Of a DNA stretch of 64,000 nt, positions 52,298-62,720 are shown in pieces; position 1 is the stretch's first letter; each line of letters begins with the position of its first letter. A program made the translations under genes and the position numbers. The notes beneath the pieces are model-generated. The model was not told the origin of the DNA, searched no databases, and was given only the letters and a program-made list of their open reading frames with translations. The stretch is from assembly GCA_963383645.1 (NCBI GenBank), contig OY726569.1:73510635-73574634 (forward strand), written 5' to 3'. Source of the DNA: Muscardinus avellanarius (Eukaryota; Chordata; Mammalia; Rodentia; Gliridae).

Positions 52298-52689
52298 CCA
52301 GCTCTCTGAAGAGACACAACGAGAGCAGCAGGGGTATGTGTCCTGTGCAGTGGTCATTTTGCTCCTCATAATACCCTGAATAGGAAGAAGAGCAGGTACT
52401 GAGGCAGGTAGAGGCAGGTGTGGGCAGGTTAAGAAATGTACCAGGGTTGGAGGGCAGGGCCAGGGCTGAGGGATGTGCCCACACTTAAGGCCGCCCTCAT
52501 CCACCTTTGGCTCCTGCTGGGACTCCTGCAGTCTGCGGTCCAGCAAGTCAGGTCTCCGAGGCAGCAACCCAAGTACGGACGACTCCCACACCCTGCCATT
52601 CTCTGTCCTGCCTCTCTATCTTGGCCCCAGCAGCCATCTTCTCTCTGAGACGTCCCAGCCACATGCAGAGGTCAGTAGCAACCCTGATT
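52298..52689. other. Unique intergenic sequence
   Basis: No repeat recognised. Open frames overlap on both strands without support. Confidence 0.4.
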
Positions 52690-52730
52690 TGTTTATTTGT
52701 TGAGGAAAGATTCACATAACATAAAATGAA

Positions 52731-52918
52731 CAGGTGGCCACACCTGTAATCCCAGTACGTGGGAGGCTGAAACAAGAGGATCACAGGTTTAAGTCCAACC
52801 TCAGCAACTTGAAGAAACCCTGATTTCAAAATAAAAAATAAAATAGGGCAGGGGGTGTAGCTCAGAGGTAGAATGCCCCTGGGTTCAATCCCCAACACCA
52901 AAACCAAAACCAAAAAGG

Positions 52919-52934
<16 letters not shown>
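52731..52934 (+). mobile_element. B1-ID dimeric SINE
   Basis: Shortened start (GGTGGCCACACCTGTAATCC), complete right half, tail (CCAAAA)n then A17. Confidence 0.87.
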
Positions 52935-52951
<17 letters not shown>

Positions 52952-53029
52952 TATATTACACACATACATACATATACACATATATATGTATATGTACATA
53001 TATATACATATATATACATGTGTGTGTTT

Positions 53030-53065
<36 letters not shown>

Positions 53066-53070
53066 GATAT
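52935..53070. repeat. TA/CATA-rich compound microsatellite
   Basis: 136 bases of TA, TACA and CATA units with self-complementary arms, growing from the SINE A-tail. Confidence 0.95.
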
Positions 53071-53115
53071 GAGATTATAATGTGCCAATACAAGTATTAA
53101 AAAAAAATGTGGCAA

Positions 53116-53319
53116 GCCGGGCGTGGTGGCGCACGCTTGTAATCCCAGCATTTGGGAGGCTGAGACAGGAGGATTGCAGTGTGTGGACAGCCTCAGCTAC
53201 TTAGTGAGGCCCTTTACAACTCAGTGAGACCCTGTTTAAAAGTAAACAATAAAAAATAGGGCTGAGGGTATCACTCGGAGGTAGAATGCCCCTGGGTTCC
53301 ATCCCCAGTACAGAAAAAA
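53116..53319 (+). mobile_element. B1-ID dimeric SINE with target duplication
   Basis: AAAAAATGTGGCAAGC before (53102-53115) and AAAAAATGTGGCGAGC after (53321-53336) differ at one base. Confidence 0.93.
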
Positions 53320-53655
53320 AAAAAAATGTGGCGAGCAATTCAGAGGTATGTATTTAGTACATTCTCAATGTTGTATGACCCTTTCCCTGCCTCATGGACA
53401 CCTCTATCTAGTTTCAAAATATTTTATCCCCCCCCCAAAAAAAACCCAGACCTGTTAGACAGTTGCTCCCTTTGCCACCACCCCCCCACAGCCACTGACA
53501 CCAGCCTACTTCCTGTCTCTGTGATTGACCTGTTCTAGAGGTTTGTACACCCAGACCTTTTGTGTCTGGCATCATAATGTTTTCAAGGTTTACCCATGCA
53601 TGTGGTAGCATGTATCAGGATTGCCTTTCTCTTTATAGTCCATGATATGTATGCA

Positions 53656-53745
53656 CCCCCATTTTACAGATGAGGGAACAGACTTGGAGCCAAAAGGTCA
53701 CCGCTCACCTGTGGCAGAGCTGAGGATTTGATCCTAGCCCAAGTC
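53656..53745 (-). mobile_element. MIR-like SINE fragment
   Basis: CCCATTTTACAGATGAGGG, then GTGGCAGAGCTGAGGATTTG, the antisense MIR core. Confidence 0.7.
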
Positions 53746-54503
53746 CATACTGTGGAGACAGGGACCACCCAAATTGCTCTCCAGATGGCCCCATCCTGGC
53801 ACCCTGTCCAGGAAGAGAGCTGCCACTGGGTGGATGCCGGCTCTGAGTAGTGACCTGACCTGAAGTCACATTGTAGCACAGGCTCCCAAGTGTAGGTGAG
53901 GTGTCCTCCCAGTCACCCTGCTGCAGGCGAGGCCAGAGGCCGGCTGCAGTGGCTGTCACCCCAGGGAATTCCAGCCCTTGGTCAACCTCAGGCCATGGCG
54001 CTCCTGGGGTTCAGGCCCTTCCTCACAAGTGGGTCATGAAGGCTGAGAGATGCCTAGCCCTTGAGCTAACCTGGCAGACCAGCCAGGTCAGGAGTGCCGT
54101 CCCCAGCCACTCCCCTGGGCAGAGCAGCCAGGCTCAGCCTCTTGCAGGCAAGCTTGGCCTCTACCCTCAAAGAGCTCCACTTCTAAGAGGGTGAGCAGCC
54201 CCAGAACAGAAAGTGGGTGCTAGGGCCTGAGAGCAGGACCGAGGGAGCCCCTGAGAGCCAGCACCCTGCACTGAGTTCTATGCCTAGCAAGGCCCCTATA
54301 GGGAACCTGTGACCTCAGGAGGTAGGGCTGTCACAACCAGAAGGCTGAGATGTGAGGAGCCCTGCCAACCTCCAGCCTCAGCACAGGCAGGGGTCCAGGC
54401 TGCAGCGCTTAGGGCCTGGAACACCTGTCTAGAACATGGCTTACATCATGCCCAAGCAGGGTACGGTATGCACGGCCCATGTACCCGTTCTGCCTAGGAT
54501 CCA
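53746..54503. other. Unique intergenic sequence
   Basis: Nothing recognised apart from a few short open frames without support. Confidence 0.4.
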
Positions 54504-54542
54504 GCATTCATTCATTCATTCATTCATTCATTCATTCATTCA
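54504..54542. repeat. (CATT)n microsatellite
   Basis: Nine to ten ATTC units. Confidence 0.96.
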
Positions 54543-54597
54543 GCACCAGTTACTATACTGGGCAACAAAGATACAAAGGTTAAAAACAATAACATGT

Positions 54598-54778
54598 CAG
54601 GCATGGTGGTGCTCACCTGTAATCCCAGTATTTGGGAAGCTAAAACAAATTCCAGGCTGGCCTCAGCAACTTATGGAGCCCCTCAGCATCCTAGTGAGAC
54701 TCTGTTTAAAAATAAAAAGGGGTGGGAGTATGACTCAGAGGTAGAATGCCCTGGGTTCAATCCCCAGTACCAAACAAC
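54598..54778 (+). mobile_element. B1-ID dimeric SINE
   Basis: GCATGGTGGTGCTCACCTG start, end TTCAATCCCCAGTACC. Confidence 0.87.
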
Positions 54779-54817
54779 ACTCATTAGTCCCTGTGCTCTA
54801 GAAGCTTAAAATAGATC

Positions 54818-54907
54818 AAGGCTGGGGGTGTCACTCAGTGGTAGAACGCTTGCCTAACATGTGCAAGGCCCTGGACTTGATGCCCAGCACCACAAAATAA
54901 ATAAATA
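54818..54907 (+). mobile_element. ID SINE monomer
   Basis: GGCTGGGGGTGTCACTCAGTGG, AACGCTTGCCTAACATGTGC and CCCTGGACTTGATGCCC, undeleted, with (AAAT)n tail. Confidence 0.82.
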
Positions 54908-55330
54908 ACTAGATCAGAGTGAACCCAACTAACAGTGACCACATGGCCAGAACAAGAAGACCAGAAGCAGGATCCAACCTGCGGACAGCTGCACTGGAGT
55001 GGGGGTGCTCGCATGCCCCCACAGCCCAGCACACCCCGTCTTCCACCCGCCCCATCTCCCTAGAACAGGTCTTCTCAGAAAATCAGGCCAATAACAGGGG
55101 CTCTTCAACCAGCACCCTCACCTGTACCCCTACCCAGGATTCAGGAGGCATTAACCAGCAGAGAAATGTGGAGAGGGGTACCCATGGCCCCCACGGGCCC
55201 CATTGAATAACTCTGGGAGGCCGCCTGGGGTGCTGGACAGAGTGGACCGATGTAGGTGTCCCCAGGCTGATACACTGCCGCACCACAGCACCATTCCCAT
55301 GCGGAGAACAGGTCATGCACAGTGCTTTTT
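54908..55330. other. Unique intergenic sequence
   Basis: Nothing recognised. Confidence 0.4.
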
Positions 55331-55560
55331 TATTTTTATATTTATTTATTAATTTATTTGCAGTACTGGGGATGAAACCCAGGGGCATCCTGCCTCCAAG
55401 CTACACACCCAACCCTATTTTTCATTCTTTATTTGGAAACGGGGTCTTGTTAAGTTGATGAGAGTCTCAACATTTGCTGAGACTGTCCTTAAACCTGCAG
55501 AATCCTCTGTCTCAGCCTCCCAAGTAGTGGGATTACAAGTGTGCACCATCACGCCTGGCT
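55331..55560 (-). mobile_element. B1-ID dimeric SINE
   Basis: (TTTA)n tail, GCAGTACTGGGGATGAAACC start, end GCACCATCACGCCTGGCT. Confidence 0.9.
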
Positions 55561-55954
55561 CCCAGCCCTATTTTTTATTCTTTCCTTTTCTTTCTTTTTT
55601 TTTTTTTTTTTTGCGGTACTGGGGATGGAACCCAGGGGCATTCTACTACCCAAGTGACACCCCCAGCCCTGTTTTTTATTCTTTATTTTTTTGAAACAGG
55701 GTCTCACTGAGTTGCAAAGGGCCTCACTAAGTAGCTGAAGCTGTCCTCGAACCACGATCCTCCTGTCTCAGCCTCCTGAATGCTGGGATTACAAGCGTGA
55801 ACCACAATGCCTGGCTTATTCTTTATTTTGAAATAGGGTCTCACTGAATTGCAAAGGGCCTTGCTAAGTAGCTGAGGCTGTCTGCGAGCCGTGATCCTTC
55901 TGTCTCAGCCTCCCAAAAGCTGGGATTACTAGCGTGCGCTACCACACCTGGTTT
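55561..55954 (-). mobile_element. B1-ID dimeric SINE split by another
   Basis: The ID-half remnant and linker are at 55561-55590 (CCCAGCCCTATTTTTTATTC). The B1-like half resumes at 55819 (ATTCTTTATTTTGAAATAGG) and ends CTACCACACCTGGTT. Confidence 0.82.
55591..55817 (-). mobile_element. B1-ID dimeric SINE, nested
   Basis: T18, GCGGTACTGGGGATGGAACC start, end ACCACAATGCCTGGCT. Lies in the linker of the older copy. Confidence 0.92.
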
Positions 55955-55969
55955 ATGAGTGTTTTAAAC

Positions 55970-56050
55970 CACTAAGATTTTACCAGTGACTTGCCCATAG
56001 TCACAGGGCTAGCCCCTGGAGTCTGCATTCTACTCTGACTCATTCTGGAA
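55970..56050 (-). mobile_element. MIR-like SINE fragment
   Basis: AGTGACTTGCCCATAGTCAC then GGAGTCTGCATTCTACTCTG. Confidence 0.55.
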
Positions 56051-56735
56051 TGCACACCCATAGCGCTACACATTGCCCAGCACTTGTCTGAAAGGGGCCC
56101 TACCCCTGTGCAGCCTCCTGGCCAGGCTGCCCATCTAGGAGTCAGGGAGGAAATCCCTCAATCTGAGCCCCTGCCCCAAACACGGTCCAGCTCTCTCACA
56201 CTCCCTCCAGGCTCACAAACCTCTCCTGGGGAGGAAGCACCTTCTTCTCCCAGGGAGCTCCCAGCTGCTGGGAGCAGTCCAGTCTGGGACCCAAGTGGGT
56301 GAGCTAGGCCTGTGTGAGAGGGAAGGGGGCTGACTAGGTCCTGACCTTCAGTAGGCTTCAGGGAGGGGGTAAATGGCTGCTGCCAGGCCTGTTTCCACTC
56401 CTATAGCTTTCAGAGAAGACTTCCTGAGCAGAGAGGGGAGGGAGCAAGCTGCATCTTGCTCCAGGTGTCTTGGCTGACCCAAGGAAACCCCAGGTTTCCT
56501 TCCCTGCGGGGAAGGCAAACGAAGGGAAGCTTGGGGAGACAGCTGATTACTGTCCTCCATTTCTGGGGTGGGTATAAGGGCCGCCTGCCCAGCTGAGAGG
56601 CAGGGATGAGTCGCTGCCTGTCCCGGGATAGCTCAGGGTCAGATGGGCAGGCCACGGGGAAACAGGACGAGTGTATCCCCACAGGCAGGACGGAGCCACT
56701 CAGAGCCCAGGGACCACAAGCTCTCTGGGATATAG
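56051..56735. other. Unique intergenic sequence
   Basis: No repeat or exon recognised. Confidence 0.4.
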
Positions 56736-56739
56736 TTTA

Positions 56740-56885
56740 ATGCATGCATTAACCCCTAAGTCAGTCTTTACAACCACCTTGGCTGAAAGGTAATGGGGTC
56801 CCCATTTTATAGGTTCAGAGACATTTGAGAAATGTGCCCATAGCCAGAGAACAGCGCAATGAGAATTCACATCTGGTCCCTTTGA
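56740..56885 (-). mobile_element. MIR SINE
   Basis: CCCCATTTTATAGGTTCAGAG, AATGTGCCCATAGCCAGAG and GAGAATTCACATCTGGTCCC follow antisense MIR. Confidence 0.7.
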
Positions 56886-58090
56886 CACCAAAGGCTTTGT
56901 CCTCAACGTCCACTTAGAATGTCTCTGTTGACTGTGCCCAGCACCAGGCCCCCAGGACCAGCACCTAGAGGTCCAAATGTTCACTGGGTGAAGGAGAGGA
57001 GGAGGGAGTGGATGTGCCAGTAGAAATGTGAACGTCTAAGTGGACAAGTGGACTAGTAAACAAACAGTAAGTTGGCTAAAGGGCCCAGGTAGACAGAGAA
57101 GCAGTAGCTACTGTCGCATGACTCTGGGAGACAAGAGGGAATATCGCTGCTAAGAAGTTGGGTGGCCACTAGGATGCTGGCTCGTCATGAAGAGTAACTC
57201 CCAGACACCCCCCCCCCAAAGAAGCCTCCAGCAAGAGGAACTCTGGAGGCCCCAAGGCCCCTGCACCCCATGACCAAGTCACTGTCCTGGTCAATCATTG
57301 ACGGGCCTTGGAGAGCTGCATTGCTTAAGAGGAACCTGATGGTGACCTGCTGACCCTTGCTGGGAGGAAGAGGAGAGCAAGACACCCATTGGCTCTGCCT
57401 GAGGTGGAGGTGGGGCGCATGGCCAACAGGCCTGATGCTGCCCTGTGAAGGCAGCGGCCTGCCAGGATGACACTCCTGCGCACTGGCAGCTGGGCCCTAG
57501 AGGGTCAGTGGCCGGGACCTGTTTACCTAAGGGAGTGATGTGACATGGCACTGCATCAGCTCACCAGGGGGTCACTGCCTGAAGGTCCCACGGGGATCTG
57601 GACTGGGGGGTGGGGTGGGCTGGATGGCCAGGTAGTGGAGTCATGTGGTCAAAGAGGGGGGCGTGACCATGAAAGTCTTGCTTTAATATAGAGCTGTGGA
57701 TCTCTGTATCCAAGAGCTGAAGGGAGGGGCACTTAGAGGTCTATGAACCCACCCCAGACCGTGCGTATCCATGAGGCCCAGAGGAAAGTGACTGGGCCAA
57801 GTCAAAAGCAAGTCCAGGAGAAACTCCCGTGCCCTCCACCCAGCCCCAGCCCCAGCCCCAGCTAACAGTCTTGGGGAGACTGAAGCAAGCAGGGGGCAGA
57901 TTCTGGTTAGAGTATATCTGGGGAATAAGTCCCAGATGCTGCTCTCAAATTTGGAACTGAGAAAGATAGGAGACTCCCCCTGTCGATGAGCAAAAAAAAA
58001 AAGGGGGGGGGTTTCTTTCTGCCTTTCTACATTCTTTTAGCTGGGCTAAAAATTTAAATAAATTGACAGAAAACTGATTAACAGGAGAAA
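56886..58090. other. Unique intergenic block
   Basis: About 1.2 kb. C9 at 57208, a (CCCAGC)n tract at 57840-57862, and an A/G homopolymer junction near 57993-58010. No gene supported. Confidence 0.4.
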
Positions 58091-58094
58091 AGTC

Positions 58095-58498
58095 TTATTT
58101 ATTTATTCTGGTGATTAAATAATCCAGGGGCATTCTACCTCCAAGCTACATCCCTAGCCCTATTTTTATTTTTCACTTGAAAACAGGGTCAAGCATGGTA
58201 GAACATGCTTGCAATCCCAGTACTTGGGAGGCTGAGATAAGATGATCACAGGTTCTCAGCCAGCCTCAGCAACTTGTGAGGCCCTCTGCAACTTAGTTAG
58301 ACCCTGTTTCAAAATAAAGAATAAAATAGGGCTGGGGGTGTAGCTCAGAGGTAAAATGGCCCTAAGTTCAATTCCCAGTACCACACACACAAAGAAATCA
58401 GAGTCTTGCTAAATTGCTGAGGCTGGCTTTGAACTTATGATCCTCCTGTTAGCCTCCCAAGTACTGAAATTATAAGTGTGGGCCTCTGTGCCCAGCCT
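58095..58498 (-). mobile_element. B1-ID dimeric SINE split by a plus-oriented SINE
   Basis: The ID half and linker are at 58095-58188, ending AAAACAGGGTC. The B1 half resumes at 58395 with AAATCAGAGTC and ends GTGCCCAGCC. Confidence 0.85.
58189..58394 (+). mobile_element. B1-ID dimeric SINE, nested in opposite orientation
   Basis: AAGCATGGTAGAACATGCTTG start, end TTCAATTCCCAGTACC with CA/AAAG tail. Confidence 0.88.
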
Positions 58499-58502
58499 TA
58501 TT

Positions 58503-58528
58503 AATTGATTGATTGATTGATTGATTGT
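58503..58528. repeat. (ATTG)n microsatellite
   Basis: Six units, at the tail of the next minus-oriented SINE. Confidence 0.94.
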
Positions 58529-58708
58529 ACTAGGGATTGAACCCAGGGGCGTTTTACCTCTTAGCTACACCCAACCCTATTTTATTTCTTATTTTGAAAC
58601 AGTCTCACTAGGTTGCTGAGATTTGCTGAGGCTGGCCTGGAACCTGTGATCCTCCTGTCTCAGCCTCCCAAGTACTGGAATTACAGACAAGGGCCACTGC
58701 GCCCAGCT
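58529..58708 (-). mobile_element. B1-ID dimeric SINE
   Basis: TACTAGGGATTGAACCCAGG start, end GGCCACTGCGCCCAGCT. Confidence 0.88.
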
Positions 58709-59508
58709 AGAAAAGTCATATTTAATTACATATGTTTTCACGTAGTCCCACAAAATATGAAATTCAAAGAAGAGTCAGATTATTGGAGTTTATATAGAAT
58801 CCTGAGCCTCAGGATGTCTAGGAGTTGGAAGACTGGGCTTTGACATAGATCACAGGAGAGTGATTTTTGGGGGAATTAAGGGTGTCTTGTAATGCAGATA
58901 ATAATGTCTTTGGGTGGCCAAAGTAGTCTGGGGCCCCTTCTAGTTACAGGTTCTTTACTAATGTAGATTTCCTTTACAGTTGTAAATTTCTTTTCAGATG
59001 CACTGCTCTGGAGTGATGCTCCCATGACCACAGCCTCTCAAAGTAACCACCTCAAAATATCCCAGAGAAGTTTATTGGGGGTAACATTCTGGTCTCCTAT
59101 ACTCATCTTTTGGGGTGATGTGTCCTGGGCCCCAGCACCCCAGAGTCAGAAGTGGTCAGGCACAAATCCTCCTGGGCTGTGAGTCGTTAAGGGTCATGTG
59201 TGTGTCCTGTGACCCAATGAGGTAGCAGAGGGTCCCAGGGGACGGGGTGGAGTGCCCACAATCTATCCTGGGTCCTTCCTGAGCTGTTTGTCCTGGAGGG
59301 TTCCAGGAACCTGGGCAAGGGAACTTGCTCTCACCACCCTGCTCTGAGACTAACCCCGTGTCCAAATGGGGGCCTTCCAGAGGCTCCCCTCAATCCTGGA
59401 AAATGCCACTTTGGGTTTGGGCACAATGCAGTTGTGGATGGGGAAGTATTTAGGGCGACATTTTCCGGTCCATCTTCCGGTCCTGCCCCAGCCCCTGAGG
59501 AGAGGGCA
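58709..59508. other. Unique intergenic sequence
   Basis: Nothing recognised. Confidence 0.4.
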
Positions 59509-59523
59509 AGCGCCCTCTAGTGG
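59509..59523 (-). promoter_or_regulatory. CTCF-like motif, minus orientation
   Basis: CCACTAGAGGGCGCT on the minus strand fits CCASYAGRKGGCRSY at all 15 positions. Confidence 0.72.
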
Positions 59524-59718
59524 CTGCTCCTGCGTAGACTTCATAGAGCCTCCAAGCCCAGGGACAAAACTCCAGAAGCACTGACTGGACACCCAGCCTC
59601 TTACACCGCCTAGGAGCACTAACCCTCAGTTTCCGTGGAGAGGAGATCAAAAGACATTGGGACGATTGCAGAACAACAAATAGAGCCCCCAAATAGCTTC
59701 TTGCAAGTAACAATAATG
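59524..59718. other. Unique spacer
   Basis: Nothing recognised. Confidence 0.35.
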
Positions 59719-59880
59719 AGAACCAACAAGGGGAAAGATTATTTTAATCCTCACCAAGTAGGTGTTATTTGTAGTTTACAAATGAAAAGAGGGAGGGCTG
59801 ACTCAAGGGCAAATGGACATTAATGAGCGGAGCTTGAATCTGAACTCCGGTGAGATGCCCAGGCAGTCATTTGGCCCAGA
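59719..59880 (-). mobile_element. MIR SINE
   Basis: TTTTAATCCTCACCAAGTAGG, TTTACAAATGAAAAGAGG and GAGCTTGAATCTGAACTCC follow antisense MIR. Confidence 0.68.
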
Positions 59881-60157
59881 TTTAACAAGAGAGGCATCTC
59901 AGCCGAAGGGGTAGCTCTTCTCTCCAGGAGAGATGGTGCTGTTAACAGCTATCCTGTCTCTCCACAGTACAAGGATCAACTATGAGCCTTTCCTTATTTT
60001 GCTATACTTCATGAAGGACTTTTTTTTCTTGCCTGTATTATCTTATTTGCTCATCCAAGTTACCCCAAAACTGGCTGTGGATGCACTGCCAACCATGTGC
60101 CTACATGCACCCCACCTGGAGCCAAACCCAAGTGAAATCTCAATTTTTTTTAAAAGA

Positions 60158-60338
60158 CAGGTGTAGTAGTAGCTATCTAATCTCAGTACTTGGGGGCTGG
60201 GACAGTAGGAGGTTCAAGGTTAGCCTCAGCAATTTAGTGAGGCTTTCAAAAACTTAGTGAGATCCTGTTTCCAAATAAAAATAGGGCTGGAAGTATAGCT
60301 CAGAGATAGAATGAAAGCCTCTGGGGTCAATCAGTAGC

Positions 60339-60340
<2 letters not shown>
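60158..60340 (+). mobile_element. B1-ID dimeric SINE
   Basis: GACAGGTGTAGTAGTAGC start, right half GGGCTGGAAGTATAGCTC...TCAATCAGTAGCAA, then a CA tail. Confidence 0.82.

Positions 60341-60378
<38 letters not shown>
60341..60378. repeat. (CA)19 SINE-tail microsatellite
   Basis: Pure CA run immediately after a SINE right half. Confidence 0.95.
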
Positions 60379-60380
<2 letters not shown>

Positions 60381-60435
60381 GGGCTGGGGATGTACAAGCT
60401 TAGAGGTAGAACACCCGTGGGTTCAATACCAAGGG
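60379..60435 (+). mobile_element. ID-like right-half unit between CA runs
   Basis: GGGCTGGGGATGTACAAGC...GGTTCAATACC lies between two CA repeats, with no B1 half. Confidence 0.75.
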
Positions 60436-60486
60436 ACACACATACACACACACACACGCACACACACACACACGCACACACACACA
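60436..60486. repeat. Imperfect CA/CGCA microsatellite
   Basis: CA run with scattered CG and TA interruptions, following an ID-like unit. Confidence 0.93.
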
Positions 60487-60652
60487 TCACAAATTTTGGA
60501 GGCTGAGACCAGAGAATTGCATGTTCAAGACCAGCCTCAGCAACTTAGTGAGACAATATAGTGAGAACTTGTTTCAAAGCAAAACAATTTAAAAAGGGCT
60601 GAGGATGTAGCTCAGAGGTAGAATGCCTCTTGGGTTCAATCCCTAGTACTAT

Positions 60653-60654
<2 letters not shown>
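60487..60654 (+). mobile_element. B1-ID dimeric SINE, 5'-truncated
   Basis: Starts within the B1 half (TTTTGGAGGCTGAGACC), complete right half, CA tail. Confidence 0.83.

Positions 60655-60691
<37 letters not shown>
60655..60691. repeat. (CA)n SINE-tail microsatellite
   Basis: Pure CA run then A-rich sequence, third CA tail in 350 bases. Confidence 0.95.
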
Positions 60692-60693
<2 letters not shown>

Positions 60694-60733
60694 AAAAAAA
60701 AAGAAATCACAAGGCAAATTAAAAACTACGTAG

Positions 60734-60943
60734 AAGCTTGGCGTGGTGGCGCACACTTGTAATTCCAGTCCTTGGGAGGCTGAGACAGGAGGATCGCAGG
60801 TTTGTGGCCAGCCTCAGCTACTTAGTGAGGCCATCTGTAACTTAGTGAGAGCCTGTTTCCAAAATAAAAAACAGGGCTGGGGATATAGCTCAGAGGTAGA
60901 CTACCCTTGGGTTTCATTCCCAGTACCACCAAAACAAACAAAC
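60734..60943 (+). mobile_element. B1-ID dimeric SINE
   Basis: AGCTTGGCGTGGTGGCGCAC start, right half GATATAGCTCAGAGGTAG, (CAAA)n tail. Confidence 0.9.
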
Positions 60944-61627
60944 TTAGAGACATGAGCTAATAAAAACACAGCACAGCAAAATATATGTGATACGGGGAAA
61001 GCAATGCAAAGGGGGGAATTATAGCTGTAAAAACCAAAGTGCTTGCAGGCAAAGAGAAATGTCCCCTCTGCCCTCTGAGGCTTCACTGGAGTGAACGGGT
61101 AAAGACAGATTCAAAAGGAGAAAAGGTACCAAGTTTATTACGCGCACAGAGGCAGTTACGCAGGGTAACTACCCACATCCCAACATGATTCAGAAGCTTG
61201 TTATAAACCCTTTACTCTATAGGGAGGAGGAGAATGGGGGATGTAGACAAATGTGAGGGGTTGTAAATAATTTTTAGGGGAATTTAATGGGCTTGGAGAA
61301 TATATGATGGCCTGGGACAAAATCTGGTGAGCCCACAAAGTGGACAATGGTTTGTAAGTGATTTTCTTTGGAATATTGAACGGACCCAAGTAGAAGACAA
61401 TGGTTGTGAGAAAAGTCTGTGAAGGTGTGTTGACAGAGTTGCTCGTGGCAGCTCAGGAAGGGACTGGAAGTAATGGTTTCCTTCCTTGGCAGATCTCAGA
61501 CTTTCAGCAGACGAGGAGATGTTGGAGGAAAGTCTCCTCCAGCATCCATTGCTCTTCATTTTAGAAGAATCAGCAAACCAGAGTTTCCTATTTTGAGGTG
61601 ACAATCCCTAGACTCTTTTACTACATT
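60944..61627. other. Unique intergenic sequence
   Basis: AT-rich unique DNA. A 106-codon minus-strand frame (61284-61604) has no recognisable domain. Confidence 0.4.
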
Positions 61628-61641
61628 AAAAACAAGAAAGA

Positions 61642-61850
61642 GCCGGGCGTGGTGGCGCACGCTTGTGATCCCCGCGCTTGGGAGGCGGAGACAGGAGGAT
61701 CGCACATGTTCGAAGCCAGCCGCTCTGGCTTAAGAGACCCTGTTTCCAAATAAAAATACAAAAAATAGGTGTCCAGGAGTGTAGCCCAGAGGTAGAAGGG
61801 TTTCCAGGAACCCCAGTACCACCAAAAAAACCCAAAAACCAAACAAACAA
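61642..61850 (+). mobile_element. B1-ID dimeric SINE, young, with 14-bp target duplication
   Basis: AAAAACAAGAAAGA at 61628-61641 and 61851-61864 (perfect). Contains GCTCTGGCTTAAGAGACCC and the CAGGAACCCCAGTACCACC end. Confidence 0.95.
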
Positions 61851-61864
61851 AAAAACAAGAAAGA

Positions 61865-62088
61865 TAGCTGGGTGTGGTGGTGCACGCTCGTCCTCCCAGT
61901 ACTTGGGAGGCTGAGACAGGAGGATGGCAGGTTCACAGACAGCCTCAGCTACTTAGTGAGGCCCTCCACAACTTAGTGACATCCTGTTTCAAAATAAAGA
62001 ATAAAAAATAGGACTATTGAACTAGAGGTGTAGCTCAGAGGTAGAATGCCCCTGGGTTCCATCCCCAGTACTGAAAAAAAAAAAAAAA
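61865..62088 (+). mobile_element. B1-ID dimeric SINE
   Basis: TAGCTGGGTGTGGTGGTGC start and CCATCCCCAGTACTG end, A17 tail. A short extra block (ACTATTGA) separates linker and right half. Confidence 0.9.
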
Positions 62089-62300
62089 ACAGGTGTGATG
62101 GCACATGCTTGTAATCCCAGTGTTTGGGAGGCTGAGACCTAAGGATCGTTGTTCAAGGGCAGCCTCAGCTACTTAGTGAGGCCCTATACAACTTAGTGAG
62201 ACTGTGTTCCAGAATAAGAATAAAATTGGGCTGGGGATGTAGCTCAGAGGTAATATACCTCTGAGTTCACAAAGAAAAGAAAAGAAAAAAGAAAAAGAAA
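62089..62300 (+). mobile_element. B1-ID dimeric SINE
   Basis: ACAGGTGTGATGGCACATGC start. The right half is truncated at CTCTGAGTTCAC and followed by an AAAGA-rich tail. Confidence 0.85.
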
Positions 62301-62313
62301 TATCTCAAATTGA

Positions 62314-62524
62314 CTTTTTTTTTTTGGTGGTGGTGGTACTGGGGTTCCTGGAAGCCCATTCTACCTCCGGGATACACTCCCACGGGATACACTCCCAGAC
62401 CTAATTTTTTAAACTTTTTTTTTTATGTGGAAACAGGGTCTCTTAAGCCAGCGAGGCTGGCTCCGAACCAGCGCAATCCTCCTATCTCTGCCTCCCAAGC
62501 GCGGGGATTACAAGCGTGCGGCGG
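62314..62524 (-). mobile_element. B1-ID dimeric SINE, young subfamily, with small duplication
   Basis: GGTTCCTGGAAGCCC signature. CGGGATACACTCCCA occurs twice in tandem (62369 and 62385). TTAAGCCAGCGAGGCTGGC block. Confidence 0.9.
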
Positions 62525-62542
62525 CAATGTTTTAAATTTTTT

Positions 62543-62720
62543 TTTAGAACTAGTATTGAACCAAGAGGCATTCTACCTCTGAGCTATACCCCGCAGCCCT
62601 ATTATTTATTCTTCATTTCGCACTAGGTTGCTGGTTGTTGAGTCTCACTACTTGCTGAGGCTATCCTGGAACCTGTGATCCAAGTATTGGGATTACAGGC
62701 ATGTACCTCCATGCCAGTTT
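62543..62720 (-). mobile_element. B1-ID dimeric SINE (old)
   Basis: AGAACTAGTATTGAACCAAG start, end GTACCTCCATGCCAGTT. Confidence 0.82.

Larger units (their letters stand above)
52690..53655 (-). mobile_element. Old L1 (L1M-type) 3' UTR, antisense, split by SINEs
   Basis: TTCACATAACATAAAATGAAC (52711), then TTTAGTACATTCTCAATGTTG (53350), TTCCTGTCTCTGTGATTGACC and CATAATGTTTTCAAGGTTTACC (53510-53600) follow the antisense L1M 3' region from memory. Confidence 0.65.
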
